Below, piece after piece: positions 13,501 to 28,500 of a stretch of DNA of 64,000 nucleotides. This stretch comes from Andrena cerasifolii. Taxonomy: Eukaryota > Arthropoda > Insecta > Hymenoptera > Andrenidae. Under the pieces are notes generated by a model that ran no database searches, was not told the origin of the DNA, and saw only the letters and a program-made list of their open reading frames with translations. Location of the stretch: positions 14,889,501 to 14,953,500 of the forward strand of contig NC_135118.1 of NCBI RefSeq assembly GCF_050908995.1. Reading direction: 5' to 3'. A program made the translations under genes and the position numbers. Positions within the stretch are counted from its first letter, which is position 1; each line of letters begins with the position of its first letter.

Positions 13501-16500
13501 AGGAAAAATAATTGTGGACAGAAGCGATTTTTTTTTTGTTAAAATTCGCCTAATTTTTAATATTAAGGTCTAAAAATTTACAGAAATATTGGCAAGGAGA
13601 AAATTTCCTGGGGTGCGATACACCCCGTGTGACAACGAAGGGTTGAACACTTTTTGGTGGGAAATTTGAATCCCTGATCAACAAAATTTCTTATTCTCAA
13701 CGAAACTGTGAACTAAAAAACAATTTCAATTATTTGATAGTTTTGAACAATACACCCCCAAGCAAAACGTATCTGAATTTAGATAAATCTAAAAACCATT
13801 GATATAACACACAAACCGAGCATTTTACACCAGATTTAAAGATATTGAATATACCCTGTTCCTTTCTATTTTATATGTATGATTCGCTGTTTTGAAGCAA
13901 GATCCTCCAACTGTTTCGAGTTCTATAGGAAGCCCAACTGAAATTTTTGGTCACCCGCAGCTACGCTGGCCGTTTACTTTCGACGCGAGTTACCAAAGAC
14001 GCGGAAGAGTTTCGCGTGGAAAAGGAAATCGGCGGATTTCGTATGCAATACGGTGGAAGAAATCGGTATTGCAATTTCGAGTCGTCGCATGCACTATGGA
14101 GGAAGAAATCGGTATTGCAATTTGCCGCGGAGACGAGCGCACGACCGTTCGCTCCCACAGGCTTTCTTTAGAAATCCTGCCAACCCCTTCTGCGGGGACT
14201 GCCTATCAATTAGCGGACCATTATGACGGGTAATCATCGTCGTTAAGCGACGTGCACACCGTCAGCCTTACATTACAGGATACGGCGCGTTCTCAATGTT
14301 GTAAATTTGCACTCGCGTGCCTTCATCGTTTAGCAGATGGAAATCGACGGCACACTTTTGCCCGTGCTTGTGGTACACCGTGTTTCTAATCCGGAGAGCC
14401 GACCGCTCAGTGTTTCACCGTTTTCGTTTCTCAGAGGCAGCACCGACGACCGAAATCCTCGAGCACGTACAGCACAGAGAATCATCGCTCGCACGGTAGC
14501 GGCGAGAAGAAAGTTTAAATTGTGGACGGTAGCAGAAATAAGATAGTTCCATTAAGGTAGGCTTCACGCGACTTAGACGCAACGTCGAGAGATTCGAAGC
14601 GGATTTTCTCGAAAACGAAGCGCGATATCAAAAAATTGTATTCCTTCTTCTCGACTTATTTACTTGTTGCAAGTCGAAAAGAAAGAGTAACTTTTTTTGA
14701 TATCGCGCTTCGTTTTCGAGGAAATCGACGTTGAACTTATTTACGCTGCGCCCAGGCGCGTGTCTGGGGGAACATATCTTTAGGAGGAATTATATTCGAT
14801 TAAAATTTATATCGAATAGAGTGCAGGGTTGCCGAGAATCAGAGTTGAGTCCTTAACTAAATGAAAAACTATTTAAATAACGGGTCAAATATAAGTTAAT
14901 AATTATTTTAACTTTTATTGGTTATTCGAAATTTGTATTAAATAGAATTTTTGCCGAACTCTGCCGAAAATAGGCTGCCATCGTACGTAAAGCCTAGTAT
15001 TAAGTTTGTTACGTCGACACGTAAAAACAGGAGGTTGAGACTTTCATTTCAGCACCGATGTACATGATTCCAATAAATCATTCGATCGCTATAGGGGAAA
15101 TCACTGGCTGCAGAATCGTAACTAGTCGCTCTCTAAATCGGACGAGTGAAATTTAATGACCGATAATTGGGTTTTGTGTGAAGAAATTTAAATCGGACGT
15201 GGTTTGGTCATCTGTGTCGTGCGGTCGTTAATAGCTCGAAAGTGGGAGCTATAAATCTGTATTTTCAATAGCAGACAGGCCACTGCGGTCGAGCGAGGAA
15301 GGCTGAAATGTTTAAAATAAGGCAGAGACTGAGGCATTAAGTCACTCATGAATAAAGAACAGATGTAATAATGCACGAGTCGAGCAACAATAGTGCAAGA
15401 TCACACTGAATTTGGCCAATTGTATTATAATGATTTCTGTAGCAAGGAGACCAGATTGCCGTCCCATTTCCGAAGATCAGCCAAACCGAGGAACAATGAA
15501 ACCAGTCGCTTTAATAGGGCCATTCTTTGCAAAGACACTGTCTATTGTACGAAATTAGTTTTTAATCATTCCTCGTTTCTATGCCCTACATGGCACGTAG
15601 AAACGCAGCATCCTACGCTCTCTGATAATTACCAGCGGAGAGAACACGAGCCAAGATCCAGGATCGTTAAGGAAAAGTGAAATTTAGAAGATTCCCGTGA
15701 GAGCGGGAGAATTTTCTAATCTACGCGCGCGTATCGCCCGCCGCCGTCAACTTCGGGCAACGCCGCCGCCAGCCGGCGAGAATGGCTGTTGATATAATTG
15801 ATAAGGAGCAGCTTCTACCGTCAAGGTGATGCAGCATGTGAACGAGCCGCCTCAGACACGGCCAGGCAACAATACAGTTAGTCCACGGGGAGAAAATCTT
15901 TTTAGAGAACGTTCACCTTGCCGCCGGTGCGTGCAACGAGCAACCCACTTTCCGTTGTGCCACGTACCTCTCCGCCGAGAGTGGCAAAAACTGCGGCACA
16001 GCATCCTCGAGATGCTTTCATATGGGCGCTCTTACGAGCCGAAACGTTCTCCGTTCACGAGCTGCAGCATGTGCCTTCGACAAAAGCTTTTCCATGAAAA
16101 AAGGGGCGATGGAAAAGTGAGGAACTTACTACGAGTTCTTGAAAATAAATGGGATAAAAGATTCGGCCTGAATGCTACGTATCCAGCTTCTGTGCTCCGA
16201 CTTGTTTAGGGCAAAGGACCCAATTACTGACACCTAACCAATTACTGCCACCTTAACCCTTAACTGGTATCCTGGGGTCGCTCGTGACCCCAAGCACGCA
16301 AAGTTCGATGTACAATTTTCGGTTGTCTAAGTTGGTAAACTGAATTTCTAATTGATTTTTTAATAATAGTTTAACTTTCTAGGTTTCTATTATTTTATAC
16401 AGTACCTAAGAACAAAATATTCATAGAGGTTGATTCAGGGTCGACTTTACAAATTTCTGTGTCCTTTTTTATTTGGGGTCTGCCACGACCCCAGTATACC

Positions 16501-19500
16501 AGTCACGTTTGCCAAAAACAGTATACCAGTTAAGGGTTAAGCTATTTTACTTAAAATAACAGATAAATAAACTATAGTATATAGTCTGTGGTATAGATTA
16601 TAGGTTGAATTACATCATTCTTTTTGTGCACGACTTTACAACGTTTATTTGTTCGTTATTTTAAGTAAGATAGCTTGAGGTGACAGTAATTGGTTCGGTA
16701 CAGTAATTGGGTCTTTTACCCTATAGGCTAGGTAAGTACCGCGGATAGCGCTGCCTCGCGGTGACTTTTTTGAAAAGTGGGATCATTAATCGAATGTGGT
16801 TGAATACAGTAGGGAAAGAAATGAGGGTGAAATTAGCGGAAGTTTTAAATGTTTGAAATTAGTTAAAGGACAAACTCTGTACCAAATTCACTGGACGGCC
16901 AGGCAGCACGCATAACCTGCGTAACATTCAAACATGAATTCTACAGAACGCAAACAATAAATTACAAAACGCATATTTCACTTTGAATCTTAAACAGTTG
17001 CCGCTCGTATACTCCCAAAATTGAAAAAAAGTAATTCAAACAGTAATTCATCGGATATTTTGGAAGCTTACATTTCTACAATTGTACTGTTGGATGCAGG
17101 AATGCCCTCAAGACACTTCTTGCATAAAACGCATAATTAGATTATTCATTATTTTTTACATATGAATTATCTTTAAAATTGACAAAGCTATGGTAAATTT
17201 TGTGAATCGATGTTGACCAACTGACTCTAACTCCTATACAAGCCAAACGTACATCAGCGTGAACATGACACGATCTATGACTATTGTTATCACTATATTT
17301 TTTCAATATTCTATATTTCTTTCCAATATTATGGAAATAAGAAATAAATAATAACGTTAAAGAACAATATTTTTTTCTATATTTCTCCAGTTTATGCAAG
17401 AAGGAGCTGAGAGGGCAATGATTAAAATTAATTTCACTGATTAATTTATTACATAATTTCGATTGTAATAATGCAGCTACGAAGGAGATAGGTATGTCAA
17501 TTTTTTAAATATTATGGGTAGACAGTTTTACAACTTCACTATGTATAAAAAGTATCTAACTTCTTAATGTTTACAGATACTTTTCTCGAAACTGGCTTTT
17601 GGCACTGGGGGCCTTCCTGCACCCAACAGTACAATTTTAGCGATAGGTAGCTCCACGGTGAATGTATAAGGTGAATGTCCCAATTTCTGCTCATTTAAGA
17701 GGTAACTCGTCGTAAAGAAGGTGTATAAAATTTGATTGCGATGTAAATTTGCTGAGTAATTGATTAATTCTTTAACCCTCGGGCGGCTGTGCCAATGAGA
17801 GATACACGAGCTGAGACGTGGTGAACTCAGTTCACCAGTTGAAAATAATCATTTTAGCCCCCTTATATATAAAGTATACACTTCAGAATCAGTTCCTCTG
17901 TTGATAGTAGTAATCTAGATTAAATGTGATGGGAAAATATTAGCAATATATCCAAAAATTCAGTAAATGTATTTAAAAACACAAAAGTAGTAAAATCAAC
18001 TGGCACAAGCGTCATAGGATTCTTGAAACATACCACGATCGCGTTGTGGGAATGTTTGTCTTACCGAGATGTAATGAAGGAAATACGCGGATCGGTGAAC
18101 GGAGTTCACAAAGCGCGCCCGCTCGGGGGTTAATAATAAATCAACCAATTCAAAAACTATTTAAGAAAGATATTTCAAGATGTTTAACTATTAGTAATTT
18201 ATAATTAAATATATAAATGTCCGTATTTCTGCTGATGAAAAATAGCGATGTATGTGTTGCCCCAAGCTCGCGCGACACTCGCGTAAATGTTTAAATATTT
18301 TGTTGCAACTACAGTACAAACGTACCGCATATAATAATAAGAAAAATACGAAACGAGCAGAAATGGGGACATGAGCAGAAATTGGGACATCCACCTTAAT
18401 TGAAACGAAGGAAGCATTAGAAAGTACTTGAATCTCTGAAACGATTTTCTCTGGCAGCAGAGGCTACGTAAACACTTGATAATTCTCTTTCCTCGGTTAC
18501 GCAAAAATTCGTTCCAATCGAATAAGTCTCGTACAGCGGAACGTTTCATAATGCATTCTCTTCAAAAGCAGGAAAGAAGAACGTAACGTTTTGTCGACTT
18601 GCTAGGAATTCTTTTACCGTCGACTTCTCTGGATATTCGCCAATAAAGAAAAAGGGAAAGCAGAAAGAAGAAGCTCACTGTTAAGATCGGAAACCTTCCA
18701 CGACACACAGGGACGTCTTCGTTCCAAAAACTTCGATCCCTTTTCGCGATCGCGAAACCGTAGAACGGCGATTAACGCGATGGCAATCGAAACCGCGAAA
18801 GGAAAATCGCTGACGTGTACGCAAGATGTTTACATCCTTGAAATCAATTAATCCAGTGTTCCCTCTCCCTTTCCTTTCTTTTAATACCATAAGCCTTTCA
18901 TTCAGGCAACGAATCATAGCTTCATTGATTATAGTTGGAGTCGACTGCGCTCGTTACTCAGTCCAACTTTCACTTGTTAGCAGGCGAAAAAAAAATGGGT
19001 GCTAATGTTCGCAGCAATGCGTTCAGCTTTCGACACGCCACCGATTAATTATCGGGTACAAGTCTTTCCTTTCTCGAGGTACGACTCGAGCAGAATGGAC
19101 ATTAATTACGCGAAGGATTGGCGACGAGGGGTTTACGGCGTTTACGCGTGCTTCAGGTTTTTCCTTCCAGTGAAATTCGGAAGATCGATTTTCCTGTTGC
19201 CCTTAGGCGAGTTGATAGTTTAAATAACGTGGCATGTAGCACCATTTCCGGTGCGTTTAAGGCAGTCGATAGAAAGTAAGATCGGCTTACGCGGCTCGAC
19301 TGCCAATTTAACGTGTTCGTATTCGCGGTGCGATCCCCGTGGAACGGTGAACATCGATCGATCGCTTATAAAGTGCTCGATGAGCGCACGATCCTCTGGT
19401 GGCCTAAGAGATCATATCGCAGAAGATTTTAATCGCTCCTATACTTAATTCGTTTCTCATTAAGGGGGAACACCACTGTGACGGCCGAAAGAGTAAGCCG

Positions 19501-22500
19501 CTTTTAAGAATTTTTTTTCAGGAATAATTTACAGTTTTCATAGCAAATTTTTTATTACCTACCTTTAGTACAATGTCTTAAAAGACTATAAAAAATAAAT
19601 TTGCCATCTTACGGAGCTTGAAGATAATAGTAATTCTTCTTGAGAATCGCTCATGTTTAAGGGGTTATGACTACCTGCAAGGTCTGAAAACACAAGTATT
19701 TTCGGGATTTTTTTTAAAACACTCGAAGACTTTTTTTTAAATAAACCTTTATGTATTCGAAAGTGTACATGTTAAACTAGTTGTGGTAATTTTTGCAATG
19801 GAAAATATACAGAAATAATAAAATATATTAGCGATCTCTCGGCAGCGATTTTTTTGTCAGTAGTTTGCGGTGCACATTATAATTCTTACCTGGTTCATCT
19901 GAAATAAAAAATTCGCGGGAATTTAGTTAGTATGTTGGATTATCTTGTCCTTAATCGTTTATTATCCCAAGATATTAATTTGCTACAAAATGGCAACTTC
20001 TCGTAGCAAAAGTATCGATTTTCACCACAGAATCGCGCTCATGTTTCATCATTTTCCATCTGTAAAATAACAACTACCCAACGAATATGAAAAACCCACG
20101 ATTAAGGACAAGGTAATCTAATATACTGACTAAATTTGGTCGAATTTTTTATTTCTGATGAACCAGGTCGTAGCTATAGTGATCACCGTAATAAAAAAAG
20201 CGCTGTAGGGAGATCGCGTATAATTCCATTATTTATTTAGTTATCGCATTGCAAAAAAAAACTACAAGAACTTTAAAATATATACTTTCGAATATACTAC
20301 CGTTTATTTAAAAAAAAGTCTTCAAATTGAAGAAAAAAAATCCCGAATATACTTGCGTTTTCAGACCTCGCAGGTAGGCATAACCCCTTAAGGGGGAACA
20401 CCACTGTGACAGTCGGAAAAGTAAGCTATTTTTAAGAATTTTATCCAGGAATAATTTACAGTTATCATAGAAAATTTTTACTATTTACCTTTAATACGCT
20501 GTCTTAAGAAGCTATACAAAAAAAAATAAATAGAAAAACATGCATAAATTTTAATATATTAATTAATCTTCCAGATCCACCACCCGCGCTGGTCGAAGGT
20601 GTAACTTTGGAACAGCAGGTCCGAAATCAAATTTCATTTTTTTTTTTAGCATATATGAGTGTAGATTCCGTTGCGCGTACCGATTTCTTAAACAAATTGT
20701 TTTTGTAAGAATGGTGCGCTTTAGAAGAAAAGTTTCGAAAATCCACAAATAAGATGGACAGTTTTTCGAGCGTATTTCCAAAAATTTGTTTTCAATCAAA
20801 GAATCCGCGCGTGCAACGGAAACTTCACTCATATAGTTTATAAAAAAAAATAAAAATTATTATATATTAAAATTTATGCATGTTTTTCTGTATATATTTT
20901 TTATAATTTCTTAAGACATTGTACTAAAGGTAGCTAATAAAAAATTTATTTGAAAACTGTCAATTATTCGTGAAAAAAATCTTAAAATGGGCTTACTTTT
21001 TCGGCCGTCACAGTGGTGTTCCCCCTTAAGTATGTGCTGCGATTGAATTATGTGTCTTTCTGGAATCTTGAACCCACTAGGAAAATTGTATATTTATGAA
21101 ATGCTTTGTGAGAAATCAATGAAATGCAGGCTCCGAGCATATATGAGTACTGACCTTCGTTTTGCCATCGTGGACACATACAACTGTAACGTGTTTACGT
21201 TGAGTACTCATTGACGGGGTACGTATGAAAATTACTCAATCGCCGTTGAAAGATCAACGAATCCTAAGTAGATCATAAAACTCTGTAATAATTCTTCGAC
21301 TCATAAATAATGCACTGTGATTTACATTTGCATTGTTGATATTTATATCACCGCTTGTGCCACTTTGAATGATAATTAGTTACAAACTATGTACAAGAGT
21401 AAAGATTATGCTAAATTACCGTTGTTTCTAACATCTTAATAAAAGATTATTAATTACTTCTCTTAAGGAAGGATTCTCGTCTAACAGCCCCAAAAGTAAC
21501 TGATATTTAAAAAATTTTTTTTATAAAAAACTGTTTGTCATATTGGATTAAATTCATTGGGGATTTAAGGAGGCAGCTTTAAACTTGCAGAAAATATTTT
21601 TTTTTACGTCGATCCTTCTTGTTATTTATTAATTATTGTGGAATCTTGTCCACCTCTTCGAGGATGTAACTCCTGTTGGAGGGATGTGTAGAATCTATCA
21701 TAGTCATCTGCTTGCAAAATAAATAGAAGTTTCTTAAAGTTAAATAGTTTACGCTGGGATTGGTCCAATTTAAAGAAGAAAAAAATGAAAAACTGAAAGA
21801 GTTACATCGTTAGAAAGAAAAAGTAAGTTTTTTCCTTAGACAAAATTTTCATATTATTATATTGAAGAAAAAAGTATTATAAATAAAAACGAAAATTAAA
21901 ATTTTAGGTCCAGTACCAGCGTAAATTATTTAACTTTAAGAAAATTTTCTTCTTTTTGGAATCGGATGGCTGTGGCAGCTGCTACACCTGACGCCAACGA
22001 GTTAACACGATTCCACAATAATTAATAAATAATAAGAAGGATCGACATAAAAAAATTGTTTCTACAAGTTTAAAGATGCCTCCTTATATCCCAAAAGAGT
22101 TTAATACAATATTAACAATAGTTTTTCAAAAAAAAATTCATAAACTTCGGGGGCTGTTACACGAGAATCACCCATTAAGGTTGGTTCAGACAGGTCCAGT
22201 AATTTAGTCGAGTAGCGATTACTTTGCCACTGTTTTACTAAACTACTCGACTAAATTTAGTGTCCACACACGATAAATTACTAAACTACTCGCTACTCGA
22301 CTAAATTACTGTATGTGTCCAATCTTGAAGTATCCTAATAGTTTTGAAAAATCGAAACGATTCGATGACTAATTGAATGCAATTCTGACAAGTTACTATG
22401 AACCTTGAAAAAATTAATTTCGTGAAAATGATGTCATCATTGTCATCATACTTCCAGACAACGATTACATTTATCTTTAATCTTCAACTGAACGTCACTT

Positions 22501-25500
22501 CTGCAAAGAATTGTAAGTACGTTTGACTTATACTGCTTTCTATAGACGTTCTTTAACCTGTGGTTACACGTATCCTGGTCGAGCGAGTTCAACGGAGCAT
22601 CGGTGCCCATAGATGGAAATTTAATACAACGTTTTATTTAAATCAGCAACGATCGTCGTCCTTGTCCCATAAGAACCGCGATCACGAGGTTCTGCACGCT
22701 CCGGTTCGACCGGCAACGTCCTCGTTTAATACGGTAACACCTGTGCCTTTTTATCACGCGTTAGTAACAATCACCTCCTTTTCGATGTTTAACCTCGAGG
22801 AATTGCGACGAACAAGCGCGCAAAGTGACCGACAAAGCTCGTGGAAATTACAGGTGGAAACATCCTACCACTACTTCGTAATGCAAATTACGCGCGTTCA
22901 GCCTATTATTAGTAACTAGGCTCCGAGTTACATCAAAATTGCAATTAAGCTATCATACTTTCTGATCTCCTTTCGTTTCCTCCTCGCTATGTTTCCCCCA
23001 ACTAGACGTAGCAGAAGCTAAATAGAAATGTGATTCTTAATATCATCACGATATACCTCAATTCACTGCAGAAATATAGAGTAAGAGGAGTGTAGTGAAG
23101 GACCAAAACAATTCTCAGGTAATGGCAAGAAACTACTCTCCTCTCACTTGTGGTAGCAACATACGAGAAAGAATACAGGGTGCGCCATCTTTTATGTCGG
23201 TATGTGAATATTGAATAACTTAAAAAGGAAAAACAACCGATTTCCATATATGAGCTATTTTTATTTAATTTGGTCTTTAACAAATTATTTGGACTAGTTT
23301 TTGAATACAACGTCAATCAACTGACCGCCTTTATTGGCCAAAGCAAAATTATTAAGATTAACACTTTGACTGGGGTAGACTTTGATTTGCATCCTCAGGA
23401 CAGCTTTGACGTATTTTCACGTTTTCACAATGTTTAAAGCGAAATTGCAGGAAAATTCAATGGCAATGTTTTTGTACAGAATTAACATTATTACCGTTTG
23501 ATTTGGTGACCTTTGGCCATTTACCTGTTAACTTCGTGACGCCTTTCGGAAAAACTTTTCATCTTTATCGCAAAGAGCGATAATCATTGGCACCTATGCT
23601 GATAGGCATAAACCCTTAAACACTTTTCAATTTTTTCCCCCACGATTTAACACCCCCTAAAATTTCCCACACTAGGCTACGGCCTACTTTTAACTTTTAA
23701 GGGTGGTAAAACAATGTGAATGGTGTTTTCCAAGCAAATAATAAACATTTCCACCTAACTGATGATTTATGTACGACCTGCGTCTTTTGTCCCGCTAGAT
23801 TGTTATTGGACAGTCCACTGTGCGCCGCTCTGATCGTTCACAGCTCCAACATGAACGTACCAAAGATGACCAACGGTACAGGCGTCGAACCGACGCTCTT
23901 ACAGTTTCTATCGCAGCTCCAACGTAAGCTTACCCTAACGTGGCATCGGATCAACGACTAATCTAAAGCCGGTTGTGTTCCAATTTTCATGGACCTCCTA
24001 ACAGAACAGTGTAGCTATTCGTAAATGGGCAGAGAAGCGAAATGGCGATTTCCTGTTTCACCTCAGGAACGTGCATCGAGGAACGTAACCCGAATTACGT
24101 AATTCGCTGCTGCGGTTCTCCTTGAACGCAGCTCCTAGCACCGGCGCGCACCGATTCTTTGCGCGCCTGGTTTTCTACGTTCTATCCTCCGCTTCACGGC
24201 TACGCGCGCCGTTCTTCCTCGCTTAGTCCGTGCCATTCAATGGGGAATTAATTGTCGCTCGCTTCCTACTGATAAGCCCCCTGGCCGCGCCGCGTCTTTG
24301 CATACAAAGGGGGGCTCCTCGGCGATTTACGAGCGGGAAACGCAGCCTCCGCGCGAGCTGGCGAACGCGCCCTTAGAGCGATTAATCGGTATCGGCATTG
24401 AAATCGCCGGGGAGAGATCGAGACGCGCGATTCTGAATAATTCAATTCCATCGGGGAGCCGTCGATTCTCACGGTGCGGAGTGTTATACACCTACCTCCT
24501 TGCTTTACGATCTGTCGCGCTCCACACAAATTGCTGGATGACGTGCTTAATGGGCGACAGGAAGGAGCTTGATATGTTTTTGTTGGAAGAGCGTGAAAGG
24601 ATTATTTCATAGCGAGTGGCAGTCATTTAATAATTTAGACAGTGGAGTGCTGTTTAGTGTTTTAGCAGGGCTGATTTGGAGATTCGGCACCCCTAAGTTC
24701 ATAAGCGTCTATCGCCCTTGAAATATCATCTGATATTTTCATTTAAAACAGCTGAGACTACTTTGGAATTAATTCAATGACAACTCAGATGTGAATTATT
24801 GATAATTTGCTACGTGAAGAGAATGAGAATTGTTTCTGAAGTTCTGTCAAGCCTTTGTGTTTAAGGGGTTATGCCTAGCCAGCTTTCGAAAAGAACGCGA
24901 TTTTTGGGAATTTTTTGTGGAATATCTACTGTATATATTTTTTTACAACTATTCGCTTATTTTAAAAGTACATATGTGGAGCAACTCTCAGTAGTTTTGT
25001 TATAGGAAAACGTTAAAAAATGAACGAATAACAGCTATTCTCGCGGAAGCTGTTTTGATATCGGTGAGCAAGATATTTTGGAAACCGCTGCACAGTGGTC
25101 TGTCCAGTGTCCAATAACAATCTCGCCGGACAAAAGAAGCAGGTCGTACATAAATCATCAGTTAGGTGGAAATGTTTATTATTTGTTTGGAAAACACCAT
25201 TTACATTGTTTTACCACCCTTAAAAGTTGAAAGTCAGCCTCCAAGGGTTTTTTAAACCAAAATTTGTATTCTGGGGGTTTTTAAAATTTAGAAAGCGAAT
25301 GCGAACTGTGTTTTGTAAGGGAAAATTGTTTACAACCACGTTATTTAGAACGAATTACACATTTTGGCTCCTAACATCGCCATTTTTGAAGATAGAGTTA
25401 TTTTAATTATGTTTAAAAATTATGTAGAGTCGCAAATTTTTTGCAGCTATAAATTGTGAATATGTACTCTATAAAGCAAATAGAACAAGACAGCACAAAC

Positions 25501-28500
25501 ATTTTCAGGTTCCATGAGGTTCCTGGGTATCTGGAATAGTTGTAAAAAATATACAGTAAATATTCCACAAAAAATTCCCGAAAATCGCGTTCTTTTTCGA
25601 AAGCTGACTAGGCATAACCCCTTAAACACTTTTCAATTTTTTCCCCCAAAATTTTCCACACTAGGCTGCGGCCTACGTCGCCTATACACAAATCCGCCCC
25701 TGTGTTTCAGAGAAGATGAACTCTGAATGCACTTGCTAATCTTTTTGAAAGGTGAGTAGGGAATTTAATCTCGGGATAATAATGCCGGGATCCCGGCTGT
25801 TTTTAGGGTTCCAAAATTTCGAGAACTTTTAAGAACGTAAATTACTTTACGAACAACTGAAAGATATAAAAATGGAATCCAAAAAACACTCGGGATATAA
25901 AACACTCGTGTTACAATCTGCCCCGGCCTCCCCTGCCAAATATCTTGTTTCCTCCTGAAGGGAATTTCGAATGAAATAAATGTTTCAGGCTGGAAATTGT
26001 CCGTGGAGAAAGACAGGCGAAGCAAAGAAAATTGGCATAAGAAAGGATCAACGCGAAGAAAGTGTTTGTCAGACATTCCACGCTCTTCTAATGCCCATGC
26101 AGGTAACGAGCGCCGGAGCGAGGCACTATAATAAGTGAATTAGGCATAAAAAGTCAGAAGCTTAGAAAGCGTGGAATTATTTACGATCGAAACAGAACGA
26201 CGGCGACGCTCGCGCATTCTTGTGCAGCTTTGCAACAAAAAAAGAAGAAGAGAGAGGCGTGATTCCGAATTGGCCACGCAAAATTCTGCCCCCTTACCTC
26301 GCGGTGCATAAAATTGGTCTCGTTCTCGCGCGAAAGTATAATCATATCTCACGTTCGAGCGACTGGCGGTTAATGAATATTGAATCGCAGCGGGGATTCC
26401 TGCGGATTTCTTCTGAGAAATTTTGAACGCCATGTTAAACGCTTAATTAACCCTAGGACACAAACTTTATTCAATATTCCTCTCACACAAACGTTAGTGA
26501 AATTTACCACTCCCTGCAGATTTTTATTTTCATCACACGATGTTGCAAACTTTATTTTTGGTTAACTGTTTTATATTACAAACATACTATTTGGAATAAT
26601 TAGTACAAACAACGCAAAAAGTAGTCGTCAACCCAGCGAGAAGCTTTGTCGAACGTAATAATGACGAACACTAGTGTTCTAGGGTTAAGTGATATTTTAT
26701 TAGTCAAACTGTGCATCGTTATCGAAAGAAGAGTCAAGGAGATCTCACTGGATAAGCTCGGTTAAACAGTCGATGGATGGTTTCCGACTCAAGCCACTTA
26801 ATATTCAACGCATTACTCTTATTTAAATAATACAGAGTAGATTGTAAATTTGCAATAAAAAAAATACTACGCATCGTTAATACGCTGAGTAGCGTCGCAC
26901 AGTGGTACATAATGACATTGTTTTCCAAATCAGTCTACAGGTCGTAATGTTTCAGTAAACTCGACAATCTTTTTTTTAAACTCTTAGTAATTATAGTCTC
27001 TATCGATCTGCTGGGCCCGAATTTTGAATTTCGTTGCTGCATATTTCGCTAAATATTAAACAATTGGCAACGAAATTCGACATTCTGATTGATAGAGAAT
27101 TTAATTACCAAGAATTTAAAAAGAAAATTCTCAGTAACTGGATTTGACAAAAAATGTCATTATGCACCGCCGTAGTCGGTGCCTTTTCACGCCGAGGGAG
27201 TTGATAATACCGATTTCAAAGAATTTATTGCAAGAGAGTGCATTTGAACTGTTTAAATTAAAGTGGAAATTGCACCGTGTAAATTCTAAGTGGAAGAAGT
27301 ACGAGTTACCCTGAGCTCCGTCATATTTGGGCAGAAAATATTACGACCTCTTCGAAAAGGAACCCCTAATTACGATGGCTACGCGATAACGACCGATTTG
27401 TGTAAACTCGATCCGTAAAGCAACTGCAGCACCAGGAATCGAGCTCCGGGGCTTTCCAGATAAAAATGTTTGCGATAAATCATGGCAAACCTCGGTGGTT
27501 CGTTATTGCCAGTAATATCGAGGCGAATGCCACAAAGAAGGGTGTGACCATAGATCGAGCACGATCCGTGCTTTCCATCGAGTACCGTGAGAAGCGATTC
27601 TTCATTGTTGTCTCATCATAAAGGTAATGCTTCTAGCCGTGGAAATTCATATTTACCTCGGTTCGTACTGCCCACGAATCGATTGCCCCCCGTGAAACCT
27701 AATTAAGGTAAATGTCCCAATACCTGGACATTTAAGGTACGGCGGAAACGCGACTGAGAATTTTGCAGTTATACAAGTCGACTTATATAAAAACGAGTTT
27801 GCAATTACATGGGGCACTGTGTGTACTTTATGATTAAAAAAAAAAACAGCATGTTATTGAATTGAATAATTTTGTAAAATATTGAAAATTCATAGTCCTT
27901 ACAATGGCTCAATACCTGGACAGCTTAACTAGTATGTCTCGGTGTCCTGATTTTACTGTCCCATTACCTGGACACATGATGAAACAACAGCAATTTGGAT
28001 ATTTTCTCGGGAAATTAATTTAAAAAAAACAACACAATAGTTTTTCCTACTCGCATATTTTTTCTGTATAAATAATTTATTCCAATCAGTAAACAAACTT
28101 GAGTAAAAACAATCTACTATTGAATGACTAATTTTATGGCTATGTGTATTCGTGTGTGCCACGCGAATTTTACACATGAATATTGAATTGTATATTATCA
28201 TTAAAACGAGATAACAATAATACAAAGTAATAATTGCTGAGGTGTTAAATAATGATTTTAATATTGTGTCAAGAATAACTCGTGCTTATTTCGCAGTTTG
28301 CACACATGGTCAGGTTTAGGGTCGTTCCGAGATTTCACTGTACCAGTAGATAGACACGAGAATAAAAAACTAATAAGACCTTTAATTTTAATCTTTCAAT
28401 CAAAAACGAATACTACGAGGTATCATTTTTCTAAATATGTATTAGTTGTACCAATGTACTAAACATTATTAATAATATTCGCTTAAGAAAAAGTAGAGGC

